DNA from: Datnioides undecimradiatus
Taxonomy: Eukaryota; Chordata; Actinopteri; Lobotiformes; Datnioididae
Assembly: GCA_008933995.1 (NCBI GenBank)
Contig: WARS01000016.1
Span: forward strand, 5,928,215-5,992,214
Direction: 5' to 3'
DNA length: 64,000 nt
The notes under the pieces: model-generated
Told to the model about the DNA's origin: nothing
The model's input: the letters and a program-made list of their open reading frames with translations, nothing else
Database searches by the model: none
Made by a program: the position numbers and the translations under genes
Part shown: positions 1 through 15,900 of the stretch, piece after piece
Layout: each line of letters starts with the position of its first letter
Numbering within the stretch: the stretch's first letter is position 1

Positions 1-917
1 CGTTCCTCAGAAGGTTTCCTTGAAAAAAAAAAAAAAACTTCTACTGTGAGGGAAATACCATAAATTTCTGTACAGGACAGACTTTAGAGTCTTTCTCAAC
101 ATAAACTGCCAAAGCTGAGAAGAGCAAAGAATGCAGGGGGATATCCCCTTCTTTGGTAAGTTAAAGTGAGCGGTATTGTAGAAAGATTAAGTTCAAGATA
201 GAAGAAGACAGGAAGGAAAAGGCGGGATAGCACTTTGCTCTTGAGGATGGGATACTAAAGCTGCTGACCAAGGTAGATGCTACTGACAGGTGAGTGTGAC
301 TAACGAGGAAATCTGGAACGGCGACCTTTTACTGTTCAGGCATATTTGTGATACCCAGGCACAGCAGAGAAGGGGCATAAATGGACGGTGACCAAAAGAT
401 CAAAAAAACAAAGAAATACATAGGATAGCTTGACTCCCGTGTTGACAAAGAAATCCAATATCCAGAAAGTGAAGGGCACATTTGATCTTGTTTAGATGTG
501 TCCACTGCCTATGCCTTGAAAGCCAAGGCTCTTGTCTAAAGTGTCTGGGATTATTGTTATCTCTGATGGACCACCAGCAGAGTGGGCGAGAGCAACGTTT
601 TTAGTGCCTGCCTCGACTGCTATCAGCCGCCACGTCGGGCGGCACAAAGTGAAACTCACGTAATGGCTATATTTTGAAACAGAGATTAAAAAAAAAAACA
701 AAAACGGAGGGGCATGAAAGTTCATACATCTCTGGACGTTTGTTGGTAAAGACGAATGATGCAACGTAACAGCAATGCAACTTGCCTGAAGACCGTTGGC
801 TGTATAAGACCACGGAATACTGTATATTCAGTTGACGAAATAACTAAAGCGAAAACTGAACCAAATTTTCTTTCTCCAATGATATGAAAATCAAAAATAT
901 CAGTCTGTATTTGTGTC

Positions 918-938
918 TTTTTTTTTTTTTTTTTTTTT
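918..938. repeat. Poly(T) run, 21 bases
   Basis: An uninterrupted run of T. Read on the minus strand it is poly(A). I see no SINE or LINE body attached to it. Confidence 0.9.
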
Positions 939-3900
939 GGTCAGCGCCCAGAAAATAAGAAATGGCAATGAAAAGTGTCTTGTATCCCCGCACATTAATA
1001 GATACAGACACTTCAAAGTGGTGTGCACAATGAACACAAAAGATGTGGAGCTATTACTTAACAAAACAGCCTGAGGCAAACTCAACACTGCTTGTAAAGA
1101 GCAAAGGCACCAGGGGATGATCATCGGCAAGGCAATGATTTGGGTCAAGAAGTTTACTTACTATGTTTAATCTCCCATACAGGTAGGACTGGTGATCAGA
1201 TAGTATTTCGGTTGAGGCAATTTGAGTTAATACAAAAAGTAAGATAGGCTGGATACTTTAAACAAGATGAGGAAAAGCGGGGGCATCGTTGCTCTGTGCT
1301 ACAATACAGTAAAAAGTTTAATACTGGGCAAAGTGAGACAATCTTTGCGGTGCGGTTAGATGGGTGATAGCGATGCAGAGAGAGATGCGTCTCCCAAGAT
1401 TTAAAAGCCTTTGTGGAATGACAAGGGTCACGGGTCATAAATGTTTCATTTCGGGAAGGGCAGAGGAGCGGTGAACCTTGGATGGACCTTTCAAGCTTGT
1501 TTGTTTCACTCCCACACAAACACACAGACACACAAATGCTTGATATTACGGCTGTAGTTGTGGACAAAGGAGACCTACTGTGTGCAGATTAGAGACCACT
1601 GCTACTGTACTCTTCAAGAATAAATATGAGGCTTCAAATAGGCAAAAGAAATTCATTCAACTCTTAAATGCATGCCAAAAGCAAAATCCCACCTGGGACA
1701 GATCACAGAACTGTTTAACTGTATAAATATACCAATCGACAAGCTCTGCAGTTGTAATCGGTAAGGCTGATGTTGTAGGTGGTCGCCATATGTCCACTGA
1801 TTCTTAAAGTGGGAACGTGACTGGCTGTGAGGGTAGGCAGCATGGGGCCTCTGAGGAGGGAACATCCCATGCTGGGCAACACGGAGACAGACGGAAGACA
1901 GAGGAGACAGCAGGCAGCTGCCGGGAAGGAAATCATGAACGGCTGGAAGTGCGTTTTCATGTTGTGGTCATCAAAAACTCCTTGAACGAAAATGCAACAA
2001 AAGCTGCACCTTCAACCTTGTGTTACTGAGACAAGAACTAGTCTAACTTGGTTGTTACTACGTTACATCAGGCGATATTGTTCTTGTTCAAATGGATGAT
2101 TTGAAGCAAATGTTGAGCAGGGTTTAAGTAAGCATTTCCAGGTTGCTGCCGGTGGCGGGGATACACTGGAAGCAGCGGTTACGTGTCACTGATTCGATTC
2201 AGACTTTGCTGCAGTCTTTTCCTCCTCCCTGCCTCCGACTCATACAGCTTCTGACACATACTCCGAGAGCACTCCTACACACAGAACTACACAGAGGACG
2301 ACGCTCTCTTGCTTCCTATCTTGCAGAGAACGAATACGGGGAGACGAGTATATTGGGTCATTTGGAAAAAGCAGCTTCAGGAGCTGGAGTTTGTGTGTTT
2401 GTTGATTTGTTTGCTCATGTGTAGTGCTTTATGCCATGCATAATGGATACAAGAATTCCCCCAAGAGCTCTGCAACAGGAAAAATGCAATGTGTAGTCAT
2501 GCACCAGGCGGTGGAATTAAAGTCTCAGGTCTGGCATGAAACTGATATACTGTAGGAGAAAGTTTGGAGGTAGAACTCACCAATATTATGCAAGTTGTAA
2601 AACATCATCAGATTGATATTGATTGATATTCTTTATTAAAGAAGAGTCACAGTCATGTAACAATGGGTATCCTACATTGGAATAAAGCATATTTTTGCTT
2701 TCAGGACAAGAAAACCATCACGCATGTGCTCAACGAAGGAGAGAACCCTTTATTCTCCAGCCGGATTTTAAAACTCACCCCCGATGCTGCATGTGCTTTT
2801 GTTTTGCCTGGTTAAGTTCGTTTCTCTCTGCTGTTCTCGGGCCTTTCTGGCGATAGAGATCTCAATGAGATTACCGCTTAAAATAAAGAATATACCTATC
2901 ACAGTAGTATTATTTTATATCACAACATCTGCTGATATAAAATCTGCTGGATTTATGATGATTTGTTTAAAAAATAGGCACCGGCCTTTGTATTTACACA
3001 ATCAAAAAAACAAAACAAAACTGCAGAGTAAAATGTATGAAATTAGAGTTTGATTACACACTCCATTGCTGCTGTGGCTTTTTTGTGTCCCTGCTCTGAC
3101 AGAAATAAATGGACTGAGAATATCTAGCAGCTACTTTCCCTTAGCAACTTGTTCAAAGGGACTATGGCTTGCCTGAATTAACGAAGAACAGTCGTCCTGT
3201 CAGTTTTTTCACTTTAAGGTCAGGGGCGGGTTGGATTAACTTGAAAATATCTGTCCGTTTAGCACAGAGGTCAAGCCGTAACACGCTTTAATATGCAAAT
3301 TTTCACCTTGTGGCGGGTAGTGTATTGTTCCAGTTCAAGCTGTCAATTGTTCCGCTTCGTTCTCCAACACTTGTCATTCATCTTGATGAGCTGTCTACCT
3401 TGAAACGACATCTAGCCCGCGGGCGAGCTAACCGGCGTTCGAAAAAGCTACTGCCGGCATCCAAGCAGCAGATGGCACACAACAAAGTAAACATGCCTTC
3501 CTATGTAAATGGTGCAGGCACTCCGGGGGCCAACCAGGAGGCATGAGCGCTCAAAGTTTTAAAGTTTAAGTGATGCTCTACGCGCCAGGACTCAACACAA
3601 GGCCTCGTGAGAGCTGGAATATCACTGGAAGATATGTTTGAGTGATTCGTGCAAACACAAACCAACAATCAGAGGAGTTTCTCTCGGTTAAGGGGACAAA
3701 CTCCTTACAAATTTAAAGAACGTTCTCGTCGGATGGATGGATGCTTGTCACTTCTTTCTTTATTTATTTCTAATATGGAGCCAGTTGACGTGCCGTCGCT
3801 CGTCTTCCTTTACTTTCCCAGCAAAGAACTTGTGCAGCCAACTGGCCCCGTCAATGAAAGAAGCACAAGAGTGGAAAATGGAAGTGAGGTTGGAGCCACT

Positions 3901-6900
3901 TCCCAAAAATAGACTCCCCTCAGCACACACTGTCATACTCTCACGCCGCAACATCATGGAAGGCTTTAATGTTTTCAACTTAGAAACCACACTGTCTTCT
4001 TTAGGGGATGTCGGCCTGCATTTCAAAAATAGCGGGACACAACTCGGGGGGGTCAACGGCGCTCAGGGAGAGAGGAGCACGGCGAACTGAACGCGGCAAC
4101 CAGAGTAGGTTATCCAAACCTCCAAATCTACACAGCCCTCCTGCTCCACATTGCAGCAGACATTTCAGTGGGTGTTGACAAAACTCGGGCCGCTCAAATG
4201 TATATTTCATGAAATTTAATTTGACCAAAGTACCGCGTTTTTGGCTTGCAAGGCCCGTACGTGAACCCACAGCAAAGGCAAAGGGTCTCATCCCTTTCAG
4301 TCACTTTCTATTTCCTCTGCCACGTCTCATGACCTTTGAGTCAAATGCAAAGTGAAATGCGGGATTTCAAATGTCAGGCGAGTCAAAATAATGTAGCTGC
4401 TTAAAGCTGGGTTTACTGACAGGTCCTGATGTTTCTGCTCCTCATTTCATCAGGACACTTTCTTCCAGAGGGTCTGTACTGATCTGTAGGGTGTCTCTAC
4501 TTTGTGTTTTGAACTAAGTAGCCGGGCGAGATACAGGCCTAGCTTATTAAAAAAAAAAAGAATATTAAGAATATTCTGCCGCTATTTTATAATTATCTTA
4601 TTGTCCAAAAGAATCCCATGAAAAAGACTCAAACCAGCAGTGAGTCTCTCCATTTTAATGACTTTCCCAGCACGTTTGTAGCCAAATCCATTTTCCTTTC
4701 AGTGCAATGAAAATATATATAGAAAATATATATATTATAGAAGTTACAACAGCTGGAATCATTTGTTTGGGATTATTTATGGATGCAGCAACAGGAAAAT
4801 TAATGAAGGATCAACTCAAAATACTCTTTAATGCCCATGTTCATCACCATGAAGGAACATGCTGATCAGTACAACAGTTTGTCTAACTAAAAAGGAATAA
4901 GATAATATAATAAGCCAGGGATACAAAAGCCATACATCCATCCATATGTTCATACAGGAAACATGTTTGTTTCTAGTCCTTTCATGGCGTTTGTTGACAG
5001 TAAGCTTTAGCGAAAAGCTCAATATGCAGCTGATGCACAATGTTCCACTCAGAGCTCCTGCTTGCAACCTGCACTCTCACTCCTGCTTCCCCTCATCACG
5101 CTGTCTACTGATCAATATTCCTGACAAGCCAAAATGCTATCATTAGCAGAACCTTCACCAACCGAGTTCATGTATGGGAGGCGGGGTTCTCAGCGCCGAT
5201 TCAGCCTTGACCCTATAGGTGACCTTTAAATTTCACAATAGGCAGCCCACAATAGCCGCCATGCGCCTAGTGGTTTAATCTCCACAGCCCATCTGCTGTG
5301 GCTGCTGCCTGTGAGTTGAATCTGAGAGAGGAGAGGGAGTGCCCAGCTTCCCTCTGAAGCTCATGGCTGTCTGTCTCACTACATCCTGTGGGACAGCTGT
5401 ATGTTAATGTGCACGAGAGGCCGGGGGACAGCAGCAGTCACTGGGATTGCCAGGCAGACACAGAACAAGGAACCCCTTCTCAGCGGGCAGCCAAAGGCAT
5501 GAACTTGGCAGATTAGACATTCAGGAAACAAATAAGGCTCCATCACAGACAGGCATCCGAAATCAACAACAACAACCGAACACACAACCCTGCTGAGAGA
5601 GCCCACAAAAAGAGAAAAGGGACCTAAACTGTTTAAGACTTAAGAATTCTGCCTGCCACCTCGTGGTTTCCCTCCTTTACAAAAAAGTACGTGCTGTAAT
5701 TAGGATAGACAACATCAAGCTTGGAAAATCTCTGAACTTCTATCCTCAAGAGTCCTACTGTAAGAGAAACTGCAGGATTAAGATTGGCAGTTTTTTATGG
5801 CTCGTATCAGAGGGAATTTTGACTCCAGTAGTAGTGCAAGTGCTGCTTTTACCCTGAGCCTTAAGAAATAGCAGAGCAGTGGACAGTGACAGCTGATGTC
5901 AGATATCTCAGGTAGGACCAGCGCAGTAAAATGTTGATGCTCGGGGAAAATCAAATCAATAATTCAAGGCCAGGCAAGAAGCAGATCTAATCTTGACGCG
6001 ACGATGACGAAGGACAGGCAGGGGCGTGGGCAGCAGTGGAGGACCCCGCTACTCGCCCCCCCCACCCACCCACCCCCTCCATCTGTAAACCGTTGCCTGG
6101 CAACAGGCTTCGCTCTCGCTGGCCTCCAGGCTGCAGTGTGCTGCCTCTGGCCTCATCCAGGGATAAGGCTCTTGTTTGCTATTAGAGTCAACCAATTCTG
6201 GCAATGGATGCAGAGGTTGCCATTCAGTAATGAATTCTGCTGAGGCTGCTAATGAAGGCTTCAATTCCAGGAGAATGAGGCCAATTCTATCCCAAAATGT
6301 GACACAAAAATCATAAAGCGGGGCCGGGCATGTACCAGGAATTCCTCACCATGAGCATTATCACAATTTGTCACTCACCTTGCTCGGCTAACAATGCCAT
6401 GAACGTCAGGCCACAGCCCCCAACAGGCCGGAAACAATCATCTTTAAAGGAAACAGCCCCAACCTCTAGAGTTTCTCCTTTTCCCTCCTGTGTTGGCCAT
6501 GCCATCTGTCTCTGATGCACTCAGTGGTGATGTGGCTTAATTGTTATGCAGAGGGAGATGTGCTTACAACAAAAATAGCCATATCATCTGCATTTCACCC
6601 GTTTTGTGCTCGCAGACATGCAAAGTGCATTAGAATGAAGAAGATAAACGCGTCGCCGAACGGCTAAACGGTTTCCGCAATATTCACAAGGGGATAAAAC
6701 CTACGTAAGAGAGAAAGAAGGCGTGGTCAGAGAAGGGAAGAACATCCTGTTCAGTGCTGCCAAGAGGGAAAGTTGAGTGCGATTCAACCTTCGGGCTTTA
6801 CTGACAATAAATGTTAATACTTTTTCAATACACACTATATTTCACCTCCGATTAGATCTCTAAAGCTCAAGCGCTCTTAATGAAAGTCTGTTGTTTTTCA

Positions 6901-9900
6901 TTAGGAGAAGTGCTGAGCCACTTGAAGGCACAAAATGTGAATTCACCTGACAATAAATAAAGCAAAGCAACAAAGTTATTTTTGTGACAGAAACCGCTCG
7001 GAGCAAATATTTGCCTTTACCGGTTACTAATTAGACGGGGCTCGAAATGATGCGTACCCTTTTTCTTTGTAAGCGAAAGTCAAATTTTTCCCAAAAGTGC
7101 AAAAATGAAAACAAAAAAAAAATCCTAAAGCACCTTTGAAGACGAGTTTTAAGTCTCTGACAGACATTCTGTAGACGAGAACCTCTATTTTAGTTATATA
7201 ACGAGACTCCTTAGACACCAGTGCTCTCAATTAAAACATTCAGGCACCAAACTGCTCTCTGAAGTTCAACTGTCCCCTAAATCACTTTTTCATATATTAT
7301 TCATATATACCAGGTAGTTGTAGTTGCACTCTGTTTGCCCTCCTGGGTGAGATCTGCGCTGCGTTTCAAGAACCACAGCAGACAACCAACTGAGTCCCAC
7401 TTAACGGTATCAGTACGGTAGTGTGGTAGTATGATTCCTTGCAGAGCAGCAGCAGAGAAATGGGAACACAAAGAGGACAACGTGTACCGTGGACTAGTTA
7501 ACGCTCATTTTAGCTCCAGAAACTAAGAAATCGGTTTAAGAATGGATTCTTATAGGGTCAGTAGGGACAGGAGGAGCGATTAATATGTTGATATATATGT
7601 TAATATAGGCGCCTGATAACCATCTCCTTTAAATTTGTTCAACACTGATAATAAACTTAACCGTCTTAATTAAGAAATGTGCTTTATTTGGACTTGAAAT
7701 AACTTCTTGTAATGCTAGAGCCGCCCCAGGGAAAAGACATGGGCAGTATTTTCTCATTTGCATAAACAGAGTAAATATAGATTTTTCTTCAGGGGCCTGT
7801 AGTGCCCACGTGTGAACGCCTGTCTCGCCAAGTACTTTTACACGCACTAGTAATCTGGTTATCTGTTGTTTGTACCTTTTGGTCAATTTTAGGACGGGAT
7901 TTTCACGCTGACCATGCAGTAAAGTGATTATTCACATGCCCGTTTAAAGAAATATGAAGCTGTCCAGGTTGCTGGGGCTCTCTGTCTGCTAGCGGTGCAG
8001 GCTTGATGACTCCTGAACATGCCCACAAGTCTCTGCAATCTTCTGCCAAGACTGAGCTCTCTTCACAGCGCAGGACGAGCCCACTGAAATTTACGGCTGT
8101 CTGAACCTTGCTGCACCTTAACACCGTCTGCCCGATTCGGCGCCTCCATCTGAACTCTGATATAACGGATCCCTCACGGTACTGATGTCAGGCTTTCACT
8201 GAATTTTCCAATGTGCAGATCATCACAGGCTTGCAATTTGAGTCAGGAAAAATGTGCATCCGTATAGATTTGAGTAAGTCGCACTGAACAATCTCAGGGC
8301 TTTTTGCACTGAGTAATCATATTCTTTTTAATGAAGGAAGGTAACCACATATATCCAACTTTGTAACAGCCAAGTTATAAAAACACATACTGTGAAATTG
8401 AATCTCCTCTGTGCTTACCTTTTTGAAATGGTTTTACAACACACTTGCCTGTTTTACAGTTTCTTTAAAAAGGTCCACAAATTATCTAAAATGCTATAAA
8501 AGCTTGGCAGCAGTAGAGGTAGTAAAATGTATTCTCAAGCAGTGGAACACGGATTTGTATGCTGGCGAAAGGTGTTACAAAGTCAAATTAGCTCACGAGA
8601 CTGACATAACAATAAGTACAGTCTAAGGACAACTGGCGGGCAGCAGGTTTACATTAAAGATTGATTTAACTGTAGTAACCCAAAGCAAAAGTGACATTTA
8701 TATACCGCTCTCTGGGCTTAACAAGGAGGTCAGTTCTTAGTTTGCACATTCTTCTCATCCCAGTAAATGTGAGAGAAGAAGGTGAACTGGGTAACGGGTG
8801 CTGACTTGGCAGGTGCATCTACAGCTGGGCTGGGGGGGGGGATGGAGCAGCAGCACAACCTGGCCACTCGGCTCTCTCGCGGCCCCGTGGGGTCCCGCTC
8901 TCCCACGCTCATCGCAAATTAAAGAGGCCAGTCGGACCAAATCAGCACTTTCTCTTACCCACTGTAGCATGATGGTGCTGTAAGGAGGTGTAAGGGAGGC
9001 TCTAAGAAGATCAGAGGAGATGAAGCATGAAGTGCACATGTGGGTGCCGTGCGCCTTAAGCAACTCCACTACATTCACGGTAACTTCATCTCCACTGACT
9101 ATGTTAAATCCACCGACTGTTTAATCCAGCAATGCATATGAACATCGAAAACAAAAAGGACTCCACGATGTCAAGTTTTGTGGTTAAAATGATGATAAAA
9201 AGATGACATTTGACATAAATCGGGTGATCCGTAAAGCGCTCCCACTGGACTGTGATATAAATGGGTTATTTTATATACAAATCGATGAAAAGTGTCTGCA
9301 CCAGTCTATAAAATTGCCATATAATCACTGCTAGTTACATAACTACCACCAAAAATGGTAGTTTCAAACCAACATCATCACCAGACACTGTAGGTTGAAG
9401 GTATTCTTAGTTTTTGTACTTCATTCAGGCTCATACAGTGTGTCCTGTACCATCAGGTGGACTCAGGTCAGTGGTAATGATGGGGCTCTGTTGCAACCTC
9501 GCTAAACTACTAGTTTTCTAAAGCACGGAATTCAACACAGATGTTAAAATCCCTGTGTGCAGATGGTGTGGGAGACAAACTTTGTGGACTTGTGAAGCCC
9601 AAATATTTGGTCATTTTAATCAGTCAACGCCGCTAAATAGGAGGTGGAAATGAAAAAAGGGAAACTTGGCAGAGTCTCAACAAAACTTCACATCAGTGAT
9701 TATGATTCCATGTGCACCACGTCCAAGATTTCACACATAACGTTGGCTGGAAGAAAAAGAAATGTTGGAATGATGGCGAGCATTCAGGATGTTTAATGGA
9801 CCTCAACAGCGACTCCACAGAGCCCCTTTCAAAAGGCAAAACTCCACGACTATAGCAATGCTCTCCTATAACAAGTCAGACCGAGATAGTCTTTTATTTC

Positions 9901-12900
9901 ACGCAATCCTCTTCCTTGTCACTACCCACAATGCAACTAACGGCCAAGTCAAAGGTTTCACCATATTATGTTAGTATCAGCTAATGTATCCTCGAGTCTA
10001 CGGCCTCAAGCAAGAGTTGAGTCATGCGCTGCAAAGGTCTTGGATGATCTGACTTCAGCCTGAACCGATTCCGACTCGAGCGCAGTCACCTCAAATCAGG
10101 CTTTGAGAAACTTTTCTGCACATTCGCAGCACCAGTTGTACTCCAGTAATACAGTAATAATCATAGTAATAATTGTTTAAACCGGTTTCTCTTCTTAAAA
10201 GATGAAACTTAAATCCACCAGTATTCCTAAAATGTCATACTGAACATGTTTAACCAGGAGTGATGATGCATTACATTTTGTTAGAGTATATTCCATTAGA
10301 GAGGAAGGAGGCAGCAAATACGTATGGACAACATTTCAGGGGGAAAAACGATCAAGTGGGAAACGCCTGCCTGGAAAAGTTAACTTTAGTGTAATTCAGG
10401 GGTAACTTTAATTTGGCTGAACTTGAAGTCTTGTGTTTTTCCACTGGACAAATGGTAAATAAGTGGGTGGGGTAACAAGCAGAGTAATGAGGCTGTGCTA
10501 ATTACATCAGAGCTCTGTTTAAATTAAAGGCTGCTGGATGGTGCTGCCCAGTTAGGAGACGTAGCTGGAAAATCTAATGTAGCCATGGGATCCCTTTTCA
10601 TTGTCATCCATCACAGTTATACAGCCGGCCACTGATAAAACAACATCCAGCTGGCCTATGTTCATGTGTGAATCTTTGTGTTTGTATGTGAGGAGCCTAT
10701 CATTGATTTTCCATTTTGTATTGGTAAATTAATCCCTACAACGTGCCCCCCCCCCCCTCGCCAAATCCCCATCTGAGGAGGGGATATTGATTGCTTTGTT
10801 ACACTGCCTTAAGGAGGCCGTGAATTGCTAATCAAAATCCAAATTCTGCAGGGAACTGCATCGGGGGTAAATATTCAATTCCTGGCCATGCAAAAACAAA
10901 CAGGCTAAACTGTTGGGGGACTGGGACAAAATGCAGCAGTTACAAGTTGTGGTAATTTGTTTTTGTTGATTTTTTATCCCCCCCCCCCTAAATAAAAGAC
11001 CGCCTATACTTAAAGAGGAAAAAGAAACTTCCTAAGCCAAATAAACACAAAGGCTGACATTAGGCCAGAATGAATTTTAACTCAAATCCATGTATGCTGA
11101 AACTAGGAGCACAAGTTATCTTGCACTGTTATCGTCATCAACCGTTTCCTGAATTCATTATCTTTTTATTCTATAAAGAGTCAGAAAAGAATTAAAACGA
11201 CCATAAAAAAGCAGAAGAAACTGTACTGGGCCTGCTAATTGCTAATATTATCTGACTGCTATGATTTCAGATAAGGAAATCTTTAAAACAACACAGCTCA
11301 GGAATATTTAAATCAGTTTGCAGATTCATTTAACTTACTAGCTCAACACGCTGGTAATAATGTCATTTATATGTGAAATAAAATGTTGATGATGTACCTG
11401 TTAATTCTGTCCACGGCAGAAGTTACATCTGGAGCAAGTTCTTGTCTTTTTTTTTTAGGAGTCCCAGAAGCGAGGCTGCTGGAACTCCATTGTATCCATT
11501 CATTTCTCTTTGTGTTGCACCCGACGTATCTGGGTCTCAGGAACAGTAACATCTACAGCTTCCAAACTTATCAAATAGGTTGGAGATCTCAGACACTACT
11601 CGGGCAAAAACAGCCCAGATGGTTTTATCTAATTACTCAAATAGGCGCACAGAAAAGTCGGGCTATATTTGAACTATTCTTAGGCAAGCTGAGTGATCAA
11701 AATCAACACAAAACATATCTAAACAAATCTGAGAGGCTTACTTCTTCTGATTTGTGATATTCTACATGGTTTTTATAATTAGAAATTTTAAAAGCTGTGT
11801 GTTAAAGTTCAATTTTACGTCAACCATCATAACCGACATGTTAGTAATTGGCTGAAGTATTGGTACCGGACTTAGGGCACATGTTCGGATGCTACGTCTG
11901 AGTTTTGACATCTGGTCCTGGGACCTTATGACCCTGCAAATAACTGCTGCAAGGATTCGTATGAATATTGTATTTACATGACCAAGAATCATCAGTCTTT
12001 AGACATCAGACCCATAAGGTGTGTGGAAACCATGGCTAGGAAAACAAAGGTCAAGTGTTTCAATCCCCAGGTGGCCAAAGTCTTACGTGGAATCAGTGCA
12101 GCGATTCATGCATGTGTTTTCAACTTATCTTTGTCAATTAAACACGTTCATATGCACTATACCATCTGGCCGACAATCACTGGCGCTTGTGAAAATACAA
12201 GCGTTTTGGTTGCTTAAAATACAAAAATAATACTTAAGTATTAATGAAAACACGTAATTAAGTCTCGTGTTGGACAAAACAGTATCTAATCCCAACATGT
12301 GCTGTTGGCACACTCATATGCAAAGGACTTGTTTTTACAAATTCAAAGACATTTCTCACTGTCTGACTTCTTCGTTTTGGCAGAACACTGTAGAAACAAA
12401 ATTAGTGGTGACATACTTTTTTCCTGGTCTGGCACTTGATGCCACCCTCCTGTCTAATGTCTCAACACTCTGAGATGGTGATAACACTCCACAAAACGCT
12501 GGAGTGTTTGAAGTACTGCTTTAAAACACACACCTCCTTTCAATTGTACTCCCCCATTATTATCCCACTGGCAGCAACATAATTTCCCTTCACATCGCGA
12601 TAAAGTGTTGCATACTTTGACATATGCTCTAAGGCTGTTGGCTGAATACGAGAATCAATATGAGATGCTGAAATGCGATTCTTACTCCTTTCCCGCGTGG
12701 ACGATGCTTGTATTCAACATGAGGTCAATGCCGGCCGGGGCACTTACAATGCATGTGAGTGATAAACGCTGTCAGGCTCAGAGAAGAAGAGCCACTTTTT
12801 CCTCCAGTGTACACAAACGTGCAATGAGACGGACGGGAGGATCGACAGGGACATCTTGGGTTTACGCTTTCTGTGCAGCCTAATGTGACCTCAGCATGAA

Positions 12901-15900
12901 TGCAGATGTGCTGCCTGGCGACTTGTTTGGGGGTGACATGCTTGTAGGCACCTGGCAAACATGACAGAGTGTCAACGCTTCCACAGAGCTACGGGAAACA
13001 TCATCCGTAATGTGATCCTGTCTGTGCTGTTTCAACAGATAAATTAAAAGGGAGGTGATTCCACAGTAGGCACGCTGCAAACTGGAATATACAGATGCTA
13101 AAAGCACATTTAGATTACAGAAAGAGCCTGGATGGTGACGGCTTTGGCAAATGATAAACTAGTACAATGCACGTCATGTATTTGAGTTTTGAAGATGAAC
13201 GCACCAGGAGGACGTAATTGAAGCTCATGGCGTTTGTGATCAACCTGAAATCACAGGCAGACCCATTTTTAATTCCATGTCCCTCACTATGTATCTGGGG
13301 GGGTTTTTTTGCCCCTGAGTTTTGTATTCTGAATTTTCATGTCCTTCTCGTGTATTAAAAATAAACTCTGATAAATTCCTCGATTTTCTTTATAAATTAA
13401 CATGAATAATGAGCCATAATTAAGATCCAAGAAACCTGGACAGTTAAATTATCCCTATCACAAGACAAATTAGGAACGCTTTACCTGTCAAAACACTGAG
13501 GCGCTAACTAATCATATTTTTCGTAAGCAGAAAAACAAGCCATTTGTTTAGACACGGCTTAACATTAGCCAAACCACTGGCTTTGAATAAAAATCAGTGT
13601 AATTTTAGAACGCTTTAACAGTTGTGCTTTTGAAGCTAATGTAATCACTAGGTATAACAAGATGCTCTTAACTGGAGTAACACTGTGTAAAAGACAGCAG
13701 AGTGGGCCTGTGACCTAACACCAGCCTCCGCTATGGCAGAGGCAGTCCACGGTGAGTCAGAAGCACTGGAAAAACAGCGATGCAGCTTCTGACCCCACGG
13801 CACCGCGGAAGAGTCCGGGTGCACCGATGCTGCACCGGGTCCTCAATTATCCCCGCACCACTTCATGCAGTGCCCAGTTGTGATACCGGCAGCCACTTTG
13901 CATCTGGTGACTTGGAGCCCCATCAAACTCTAGTGCACCCAAGGCTGATATAGCTGAGCGGTTCCACCTCCAGACCCCGGCACAGATACTGAGGGCCGCG
14001 CAATAAAGCAACGTTTCATTAATCAAGGAATATTATAGAAAGGAAAACTGCACATCTCTGTAGTACACTGAACGGGTGTTTTGATGGAACATTTTGTTGA
14101 ATGCGTATAGTGATGCATGAAATTCGATTTATCTTCTGTGTTTTTCAGCCTACTCACAAACATTAGGCAAGTTTACAATATAATTGACTATCTAGCTGGT
14201 ATGTTATTTCTTCCACTGCCACCCCCTCAAAAATCATGGTTTGTTTCTTAAATAACAACTTTAACAAAAACTACTGATCTTTGAGCACAGGCCATCTTTG
14301 GAATTGCTTCCCAAGGACTTTCTGTGGAATTACCATTGCATTAAACCTGCGAAGATGTGCAACAGTGTAAGAGCTTCTTCAGACTCTTAATGCAGTATTG
14401 AGTGCTGCACTCGTAGTCGTCATAACAACCCGAACATTTAATGAAGCTCTTAGCCGGGAGTGTCTGCATGTGGAAAATGAGCGAAGAGGTGAGAGCTGGT
14501 GCTTGAAAGACAGCAGATGTGTGTCTGAAGGGACATGTGAACTGCTTAAAAAGACAATTATTGGCCAAAAGGAAGAGATAGGGATGGGAAATGGTCTTCA
14601 AGCTCGAAAGCCACAGAGTTCAAGCATGACTACAGAGAGGCACAAGGCCACTGATACTGGAACAACTGGAGCAAACAAAATGAAACGTTCCTTCGAGGCG
14701 ACAAAATGTCCACTGTAGACCTTTGGTTGTCAAAACCACTGTTTAAGAAAGAAATTAAACTGAACACAGACCGAGCTGTAATGCACAAACCCTCCTGGCT
14801 GTATGCCGGCACAGGGAAGGTCCTGGGTGACGCTGGGCTCTCTACAGCCTCAGTGATCTCTAAACTTTAAGTCCGTGCTGCCCCCTAGAGGCAACGAAAC
14901 TGCATTTTGAATTGCTGCAGCCAAAATACTCCCGGACACCAGTGAAGAGCACAGTGGGATCATGTTCCTGTTTGTGTTCTGTTACGGTCTGAGTGATGGA
15001 ACCAAGAGACGTGCTACAGATGTCAATGTGGAAAATAAACCTAAGCGCTACAAAATCAAAAGGTTTCTTACCTGCGTGTTCGTAGAGTAGCAGGAGCGCA
15101 GGACATAGGAGAGAAAGAAAGAGCTCCGTTAGTGAACTGAGCTTTATTGCAGGTAAAGAGTAATGAGAAAATAAGCAGGTTCAGTTGGTGGCAAAGTGCT
15201 GCAGTCACTCTCTACTAAAACAGCATGTTGTTATCACTTATTAAATCCAACACGAGCCCTATAGCGGGCTGCCCTGGGTGGCGTACCCCTGTCTCCTGAT
15301 GAGAGCTGAGCAGGCAGTAGATTAGAAAAAGGATCGTTGGATGGATGAAATCCAACAGCCAGAGACTCATTACCCAGAAACATTGAAATGAACAGGTTTT
15401 GTTACCGATAAAATAATGAAAACTGAAAATATGAATATGCCAAGGACATCAGTTCCGGAAACTCACACTTCTGTTTGTTACCATTGACAAATGTTGTCAA
15501 TGTTGGACAGCGAATTTGAAATAGCAGATTACCACTTATGTATCCATTAAGCTGTTCCTAAGTGGTGTTCAATCGATCTGAGTTCAGATGGAAGAAGTAA
15601 AATCATTCACAACGCTACAAGGACCAAAACTGTAGGTGTACCAGTCATTGAATAAAAGAAAAATGCAGATAAATTAATAACTATATATGGAAGGAGAAGA
15701 GGATTATATCCATGCATCGTATAAACAGGGAACTTCTTGAAAACTGTTTTGGAGCTACTCAAATTATTTATGGTAAACAGGACTTGGCTGTTTGGCCTTC
15801 CACAAGGCCAATTTGCAAGGCCTACAGGAGGGTGGGCTCTGTAATGAAGGTGTTTGTTGTGGGTGTCTGATGTAATGTCGTGTGGGTGATGAGGCAATTC

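Noticed and set aside
6372-6383. Strong minus-strand donor (gcaag|gtgagtg)
   Set aside because: The phase-0 frame before it has a stop within a few codons and no credible acceptor lies upstream.
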